Part shown: positions 5,255 through 5,363 of the stretch, in pieces | Layout: each line of letters opens with the position of its first letter | How positions within the stretch are numbered: position 1 is the first letter of the stretch | Origin: Anaerolineales bacterium | Lineage (GTDB): Bacteria > Chloroflexota > Anaerolineae > Anaerolineales > Villigracilaceae | Length of the DNA: 5,363 nucleotides | Direction: 5' to 3' | NCBI GenBank assembly: GCA_025938055.1 | Contig: JAICQC010000329.1 | Span: 1-5,363, forward strand | Program-made: the position numbers and the translations under genes | Notes under the pieces: model-generated | What the model saw: only the letters and a program-made list of their open reading frames with translations | Databases searched by the model: none | Told to the model about the DNA's origin: nothing

Positions 5255-5363
5255 GGGATCCTCCTACGTCTGCGATTCGCGTGACCCGCTTGGGGTGGGA
5301 GCGTGGATTCGCCCTCGAAATGGAAAAAAACCAAAGCCACGCAAAATGCCTGACTGCCCGAAG
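5255..5363. other. Upstream region of the AHSA1/SRPBCC gene, no gene supported
   Basis: This terminal stretch contains the AGGAGG ribosome site of the AHSA1-type gene and presumably its promoter. Several frames on both strands are open because the stretch is short. A plus-strand frame from GTG 5281 or ATG 5320 runs off the edge of the window, but I recognise nothing in it. I cannot decide whether a gene begins here. Confidence 0.3.

Noticed and set aside
5281..5363. Open plus-strand frame from GTG 5281 (or ATG 5320) running off the right edge
   Set aside because: Too short, no ribosome site and no recognisable residues; neighbouring frames are open too.

Overview
The window is an ordinary-looking stretch of bacterial chromosome of mixed base composition. 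It holds seven complete single-domain genes and no rRNA, tRNA, insertion sequence or CRISPR array. The lineage cannot be fixed from the sequence. The mix of families (DUF998, cysteine-free ArsR, PhzF-like, DUF1697, DUF2200, RibD_C-type reductase, AHSA1/SRPBCC) is common in accessory regions of free-living bacteria such as Chloroflexota, Acidobacteriota and Bacillota. A Chloroflexota-like host is a low-confidence guess.

Layout: a hot-dog thioesterase-like gene (71-523, minus) is divergent from a six-helix DUF998 membrane protein (704-1384, plus), with a roughly 180-base regulatory gap that contains a perfect 12-base palindrome. A second gap of about 180 bases, with an 8-5-8 inverted repeat, leads to an ArsR-type regulator (1564-1908, plus). 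A strong hairpin at 1931-1964 separates the regulator from five minus-strand genes. In the direction of transcription (high to low coordinates) these are AHSA1/SRPBCC (5254-4799), DHFR-like reductase (4642-4049), DUF2200 (3902-3537), DUF1697 (3462-2911) and a PhzF-family epimerase/isomerase (2789-2004). Gaps between them are 156, 146, 74 and 121 bases. Most have a clear Shine-Dalgarno sequence of their own, so they look like a series of mostly independent units; only DUF2200-DUF1697 is close enough to suggest co-transcription.

The most notable observation is the PhzF gene. Homology extends 24 codons upstream of its first ATG. An in-frame stop limits the start to a region with no ATG, GTG or TTG. 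The only well-placed initiator is an ATA codon five bases after a GGGAGG Shine-Dalgarno. This is either a rare AUA start, a start-codon mutation (ATG to ATA), or a sequencing error.

The interiors of DUF1697 and DUF2200 are clearly AT-richer than their neighbours, which suggests separate acquisition. The ArsR and AHSA1 families are often adjacent and co-transcribed elsewhere, but here they lie about 2.9 kb apart on opposite strands. I see no convincing multi-gene pathway and no clear evidence of an undescribed system. I looked for integron attC sites because of the single-gene layout and did not find a convincing one.
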